From Rickettsiales bacterium UBA1997 (GTDB taxonomy: Bacteria; Pseudomonadota; Alphaproteobacteria; Rickettsiales; UBA1997), in assembly GCA_002335845.1 (NCBI GenBank), contig DDCV01000090.1, positions 1 to 18,406 of the forward strand: 18,406 nt of DNA, read 5' to 3'. Made by a program: the position numbers and the translations under genes. Under the pieces are notes generated by a model. That model was not told where the DNA came from, made no database searches, and saw nothing but the letters and a program-made list of their open reading frames with translations. Below, piece after piece: positions 15,025 to 18,406 of the stretch. The stretch's first letter is position 1, and every line of letters starts with the position of its first letter.

Positions 15025-16767
15025 ATGAAATTTGACAAATCCAAACTTCCCTCAAGATATGTTACTCATTCGCATGGTTGCGAAGGGCGCAAGACCATGC
15101 TTTACAATATCAAAACAGATCTTTATCCAGATGGTCTAACAGATGATGATTTAGATAAGCCGTTTGTTGGTGTGGTAACGGCATGGAACGAGGCAGCTCC
15201 TTGTAACATAGCTCTGCAAAGGCAGGCCCAGCCAGCAAAAAAGGGCGTTAAAGAAGCGGGAGCAACCCCAAGAGAATTCACCACAATTACCGTGACTGAT
15301 GGTATTGCTAATGGTCATCAAGGCATGAAATCTTCTCTTGTTTCTCGCGAAGTTATTGCTGATTCTATTGAGTTGACGGTTCGAGGTCATTGTTATGATG
15401 CTTTGGTTGGAATTGCTGGTTGTGATAAATCGCTACCGGGAATGATGATAGCGATGTGTCGCTTGAATGTACCTTCGGTTTTTATGTATGGAGGCTCGAT
15501 TTTACCGGGTAGGTTTAAAGGAAAAGATGTAACGATTGTCGACGTTTTTGAAGGGGTTGGTCAAAGAGATGCTGGTAATCTTAGTGAAGAAGATTTGCAG
15601 CTTTTAACTAAAGCCGCTTGTCCAAGTGCTGGTGCTTGCGGTGGGCAATTTACTGCCAATACTATGGCATGTGTTAGTGAGGCAATTGGATTGGCTTTGC
15701 CCGGATCCTCTGGGGCACCGGCACCTTATGAATCAAGGGATGAATATGCTTACGAATCAGGTCGCACTGTTGTTGATCTTATTAAAAATAATATTAAGCC
15801 ACGCGATATTGTTACTCTTAAATCTTTAGAAAATGCTGCGGTAATTGTAGCAGCAACTGGAGGATCAACAAATGCTGCTCTGCATTTGCCAGCTATCGCG
15901 AATGAATGTGGCATTGATTTTGATATTTTTGATGTTGGTAAGATTTTTAAAAAAACTCCTTATATTACCGATATGAAGCCCGGTGGCAAATATGTTGCTA
16001 AAGATTTATATGAAGCTGGAGGTGTTCAGATGATATTAAAAGTACTTCTCGACGAAGGCTATATTCATGGTGATTGCTTAACTATTACTGGCAAAACAAT
16101 GGCAGAAAACTTAAAAGATATTAAGTTTAATTTGGATCAAAAAGTTGTTTATCATCCAAAAAAACCACTGTCGCCAACTGGTGGCGTGGTAACTTTAAAA
16201 GGTAATTTAGCAATTGATGGCGCCATTGTAAAAGTTGCTGGTATGGCGCAAGATAAGCTAGTTTTCAAAGGCGTAGCGCGCTGCTTTAACTCGGAAGAAG
16301 ATTGCTTTAAAGCTGTAGAAAATAAGCAATATAAAGAAGGAGATATTTTAATAATTCGCTATGAAGGGCCAAAAGGGGGGCCGGGTATGCGTGAAATGCT
16401 AGCTACAACCGCTGCAATTTATGGTCAAGGAATGGGTGATAAAGTAGCTTTAATTACCGATGGTAGATTTTCTGGTGGCACAAGGGGGTTCTGCATAGGT
16501 CACGTTAGTCCAGAAGCTTATGATGGCGGCATGATTGCGCTGCTTAAGGATGGCGATAAAATTACTATTGATGCTAAAAAAGGCAGTATTGATGTTGACT
16601 TAACTAAAGAGGAGATTGATATCAGAAAAAAATCTTGGCAAGCCAAAGAAAATGATTATCAAAGTGGCGCTTTGTGGAAATATAGTAAAACTGTAGGTTC
16701 TGCAAGATACGGTGCGGTAACTCATGGCGGTAAAAAATCTGAGAAATTTTCTTATAATAATATTTAA
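15025..16767 (+). CDS. ilvD: Dihydroxy-acid dehydratase
   Basis: A 580-residue IlvD/Edd-family dehydratase. The enzyme removes water from 2,3-dihydroxy-isovalerate and -methylvalerate to give the 2-oxo acids for valine, leucine, isoleucine and pantothenate. The three Fe-S cluster cysteines of the [2Fe-2S] DHAD type are in place: Cys60 (AAPCNIALQ), Cys133 ([11 protein letters not shown]) and Cys205 ([14 protein letters not shown]). [17 protein letters not shown] (91-109) and [19 protein letters not shown] are the other hallmarks. IlvD is favoured over Edd or sugar-acid dehydratases by the PCN start motif and the overall match. It is intact and full length. No ilvBN, ilvC or ilvE is nearby, which is notable for a rickettsial-looking genome. 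Confidence 0.95.
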   Translation: MKFDKSKLPSRYVTHSHGCEGRKTMLYNIKTDLYPDGLTDDDLDKPFVGVVTAWNEAAPCNIALQRQAQPAKKGVKEAGATPREFTTITVTDGIANGHQGMKSSLVSREVIADSIELTVRGHCYDALVGIAGCDKSLPGMMIAMCRLNVPSVFMYGGSILPGRFKGKDVTIVDVFEGVGQRDAGNLSEEDLQLLTKAACPSAGACGGQFTANTMACVSEAIGLALPGSSGAPAPYESRDEYAYESGRTVVDLIKNNIKPRDIVTLKSLENAAVIVAATGGSTNAALHLPAIANECGIDFDIFDVGKIFKKTPYITDMKPGGKYVAKDLYEAGGVQMILKVLLDEGYIHGDCLTITGKTMAENLKDIKFNLDQKVVYHPKKPLSPTGGVVTLKGNLAIDGAIVKVAGMAQDKLVFKGVARCFNSEEDCFKAVENKQYKEGDILIIRYEGPKGGPGMREMLATTAAIYGQGMGDKVALITDGRFSGGTRGFCIGHVSPEAYDGGMIALLKDGDKITIDAKKGSIDVDLTKEEIDIRKKSWQAKENDYQSGALWKYSKTVGSARYGAVTHGGKKSEKFSYNNI

Positions 16768-16791
16768 TTATTTGTTTAAATAATAAATATT
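16759..16791 (+). terminator. AT-only hairpin across the ilvD stop codon
   Basis: AATATTTA(A)TTATTT pairs with AAATAATAAATATT around GTTT, giving 14 A-T pairs with one bulged A. The stem includes the ilvD TAA. It could end transcription or protect the mRNA 3' end. A stem without G-C pairs is a weak terminator, and such sequence can also arise by chance in AT-rich DNA. Confidence 0.3.
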
Positions 16792-16869
16792 TGAATTTAT
16801 AGATATTAGATATCGTTAGTTCTCTACCTAATAATTCTATTTTTTGTTAAAAATATAAATTAATCAAAA

Positions 16870-17361
16870 ATGTCCAAAGATAATCAAAGTAATGTTAATG
16901 TTCCAGAGCATGTAGCAATGGAAAGCGCACTTGGTTCTGCTCTTTTGTTAGCAACAAAAGCACCGACTCATAAATATCTTTTTTCTCATGACTTTGAGTG
17001 GCTTATAATTCCACCAATTGCTTCTAGGCAATTTTCGTTATTTAGAAATAAACAAAATGAACCTATTGCCTTTGTATCATGGGCCAATGTCAATGCTGAT
17101 GTTGAAAGTAGGTTACAATCAGGTATTTTAAGATTATCTCCACAAGATTGGAACTCAGGAGATAAGCTTTACATAATTGACATAATTAGTCCTTTTGTAG
17201 CGGTTGCTGAAATATTGAAGCAGCTATCTAATGGACAATTTAAAGATCAATCAGTTAGTATTTTAAGGCCAAATCCTGATCAAAGTGGCATGATGGAATC
17301 TATTTCCATTGCTCAAGCAGTTGCTGATCTTGAGAAGGCGGGCAATCAAGATCAGAAATAA
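16870..17361 (+). CDS. HlyC-family toxin-activating lysine-acyltransferase
   Basis: A 163-residue protein matching the RTX toxin-activating acyltransferases (HlyC, CyaC, RtxC), which move a fatty acyl chain from acyl-ACP to internal lysines of a protoxin. The core FRNKQNEPIAFVSWANVNAD (58-77) followed by LSPQDWNSGDKLYIIDIISPF (89-109) aligns with the HlyC pattern of ...P.AYCSWANL... and DWTSGDR.WFIDWIAPF. The catalytic pair appears conserved: His34 (KAPTHKY) for HlyC His23 and Asp104 for Asp92, with 70 rather than 69 residues between them. The N-terminus is ~11 residues longer than HlyC. There is no signal peptide, so it is cytosolic. No RTX repeat toxin or type I exporter lies in the window, so the substrate is unknown. 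It is followed after 55 nt by the SOUL lipoprotein. Confidence 0.87.
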   Translation: MSKDNQSNVNVPEHVAMESALGSALLLATKAPTHKYLFSHDFEWLIIPPIASRQFSLFRNKQNEPIAFVSWANVNADVESRLQSGILRLSPQDWNSGDKLYIIDIISPFVAVAEILKQLSNGQFKDQSVSILRPNPDQSGMMESISIAQAVADLEKAGNQDQK

Positions 17362-17416
17362 TTAGCTTTATAATTATAACTTAATCAACAAAAAAGCGAT
17401 CAATCAATTATATATC

Positions 17417-18064
17417 ATGTCGTCAAATATTTCACGCTATTTAATATTATTTCTTGCCATGATTTTTGTAACTGCATGTTCTGTTTTTGGAGTTAATACA
17501 ACCGAGCAACCCTCTTACACTTCGTATCAAAAAGAGCTAGAGTTTGAAATAAGGCGATATGACGATTTTATATCAGCTTACACTGAGGTTGAAAGTGATA
17601 ATTTTGATAAAAGCAATAATATAGCTTTTAGAAGGTTGGCCAAATATATTTTTGGCAACAATAGTACAAAAGCTAATATTTCAATGACTTCTCCGGTATT
17701 GGTAGAGCAATCAAAAGGTCAAAAAATTGCCATGACCTCACCAGTTTTAGTAGAAAAAAAGGGTAAAAAAAGAGTCATGAGCTTTATTTTGCCAAAAAAA
17801 TATGACCTAAATAGTCTACCAAAGCCACTTGATAATAATATTAAAATTAAGAGTAGGGCAGGAGCTTTAATGGCGGCAATTAGATTTAGTGGCTTGTTTA
17901 GCGAAGATAAATTCCAAGATAATTCAGTAAAATTACAAGAATGGATTAAAGATAATGGTTATAAAAAAATTGGCCAACCAATATATGCTGGCTATAATCC
18001 GCCATGGACCATTCCCTTCTTGAGAAGAAGCGAAGTTTTAATTGAAGTAGCTAGATCTAAATAA
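17417..18064 (+). CDS. SOUL-family heme-binding lipoprotein
   Basis: A 215-residue protein with a signal peptide ending in lipobox VTAC (lipidated Cys21), followed by a SOUL domain (about 35-213). SOUL/HBP proteins bind heme or tetrapyrroles; their bacterial role is mostly undefined. Diagnostic segments are FEIRRYDDFISAYTEV (43-58), FRRLAKYIFGNN (71-82), two copies of MTSPVLVE (90-97 and 106-113), MSFILPKKYDL (121-131) and the end with AGYNPPWTIPFLRRSEVLIE (191-210). The length is normal for a lipidated bacterial member. It probably sits on the periplasmic face of the inner or outer membrane. Co-transcription with the acyltransferase is possible, but a functional link is not evident. Confidence 0.9.
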   Translation: MSSNISRYLILFLAMIFVTACSVFGVNTTEQPSYTSYQKELEFEIRRYDDFISAYTEVESDNFDKSNNIAFRRLAKYIFGNNSTKANISMTSPVLVEQSKGQKIAMTSPVLVEKKGKKRVMSFILPKKYDLNSLPKPLDNNIKIKSRAGALMAAIRFSGLFSEDKFQDNSVKLQEWIKDNGYKKIGQPIYAGYNPPWTIPFLRRSEVLIEVARSK

Positions 18065-18096
18065 ATATTTTTGAATTTTAAAAGTTGTAAAATGAA

Positions 18097-18112
18097 GGCC
18101 TTCACGAAGGCC
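18097..18112. terminator. GC-rich hairpin after the SOUL gene
   Basis: GGCCTT-CACG-AAGGCC forms a 6-bp stem with a tetraloop (7 bp if the closing C-G pairs), 33 nt after the SOUL lipoprotein stop. On the plus strand ATATACTCAT follows rather than a T-run; on the minus strand the sequence after it is TTCATTTTACAACTTTT. It may terminate in either direction or be the outer edge of the adjacent inverted repeat. Confidence 0.4.
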
Positions 18113-18123
18113 ATATACTCATA

Positions 18124-18286
18124 ATACCATTTTAACTTTCTAATTGACCATTTAGACAAAATATTTTGAGGATAAAATTTATCATAAAAATCGCTGTATG
18201 TATAATGATATACATCAAGATTTTTATGATAAATTTTATACCAAAAGATAAAGTATAAATGGTCGATTAGAAAGTTAAAATAGTAT
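18124..18286. repeat. Long imperfect inverted repeat (~163 bp, hairpin or MITE-like)
   Basis: The left arm begins at 18124 and pairs with a right arm ending at 18286. The outer 34 nt (18124-18157 and 18253-18286) differ at only 3 positions. An inner block of 21 nt (18172-18192 and 18219-18239) is a perfect inverted match. The apex is ATGTATA-ATGA-TATACAT (18198-18215). Between the outer and inner blocks the arms diverge and differ slightly in length. There is no convincing ORF inside. It could be a miniature inverted-repeat element, a rickettsial-style palindromic repeat or a strong RNA hairpin. No second copy is visible in the window. Confidence 0.75.
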
Positions 18287-18370
18287 AAGGCCCAAAGCTT
18301 TACGGCTTTTAAAATTGAAAAGGATGAAGCTAAAATTTAATAAATACTAATTTATCTTAAAGATGGGAAA

Positions 18371-18379
18371 TGGTATAAT
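18371..18379 (+). promoter_or_regulatory. Possible extended -10 promoter at the right edge
   Basis: TGGTATAAT (18371-18379) is a perfect extended -10 element (TGnTATAAT). The -35 region at 18351-18356 (TTTATC, 17-nt spacer) is poor, as allowed for extended -10 promoters. It would drive a gene starting beyond 18406. The rest of 18287-18370 shows no gene. Confidence 0.35.
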
Positions 18380-18406
18380 ATTAAAAAAAACCAATATCCA
18401 GCAAAG

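Noticed and set aside
17684..17755. Repeated MTSPVLVE in the SOUL protein as a recent internal duplication
   Set aside because: SOUL proteins often carry two MT-x-PV-like segments at this place, so it is best read as a family trait.
1..18406. tRNA, rRNA or CRISPR arrays
   Set aside because: No cloverleaf-like segment, rRNA signature or regularly spaced direct repeats were seen in the intergenic regions when read by eye.

Overview
The window is AT-rich, densely coding bacterial DNA. The gene set suggests an alphaproteobacterium of or near the order Rickettsiales: a divergent VirB4 of the rickettsial (rvhB4b) type, a complex I NuoL, a typical GltA and MnmA, AT-only hairpins, and intergenic palindromic sequence. 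This placement is inferred from protein resemblance, not from a marker tree. A complete dihydroxy-acid dehydratase (ilvD) is unusual for classical Rickettsiales. It would fit a lineage that keeps some amino-acid synthesis (Deianiraea-like or deep-branching), but nothing here proves that.

Layout. Positions 1-531 hold the tail of an unidentified gene (2-64, +) and the broken 3' end of a recombinase on the minus strand (78-369): mobile-element debris. 532-5401 is a tight plus-strand cluster of VirB4-like protein, alpha/beta hydrolase and a membrane-anchored MurF-type ligase, with gaps of 12 and 1 nt. 5402-6733 has a good sigma70-type promoter and two related lipoproteins of unknown function. 6910-10191 is a plus-strand run of nuoL, a flavin-reductase-like protein with a large insertion, and another lipoprotein. 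10229-12133 is minus strand: gltA followed by a YgjP-like metallopeptidase. A perfect 14-bp palindrome lies in the short divergent gap before mnmA (12207-13364, +). Then come lpdA, ilvD, a HlyC-family toxin-activating acyltransferase and a SOUL-family lipoprotein, all on plus with gaps of 55-127 nt. The right end (18065-18406) holds a GC-rich hairpin, a ~163-bp imperfect long inverted repeat and a probable outward promoter.

How they fit together. Housekeeping genes (complex I, citrate synthase, lipoamide dehydrogenase, tRNA 2-thiolation) are mixed with envelope and host-interaction candidates: the type IV secretion ATPase homologue, the Mur ligase, four predicted lipoproteins and an acyltransferase without a neighbouring RTX toxin. 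The most notable points are the VirB4 with all three NTPase motifs degenerate, the orphan HlyC-like acyltransferase, the MurF ligase whose usual N-terminal domain is replaced by membrane segments, the paired lipoproteins, and the long inverted repeat. No tRNA, rRNA or CRISPR array was recognised.
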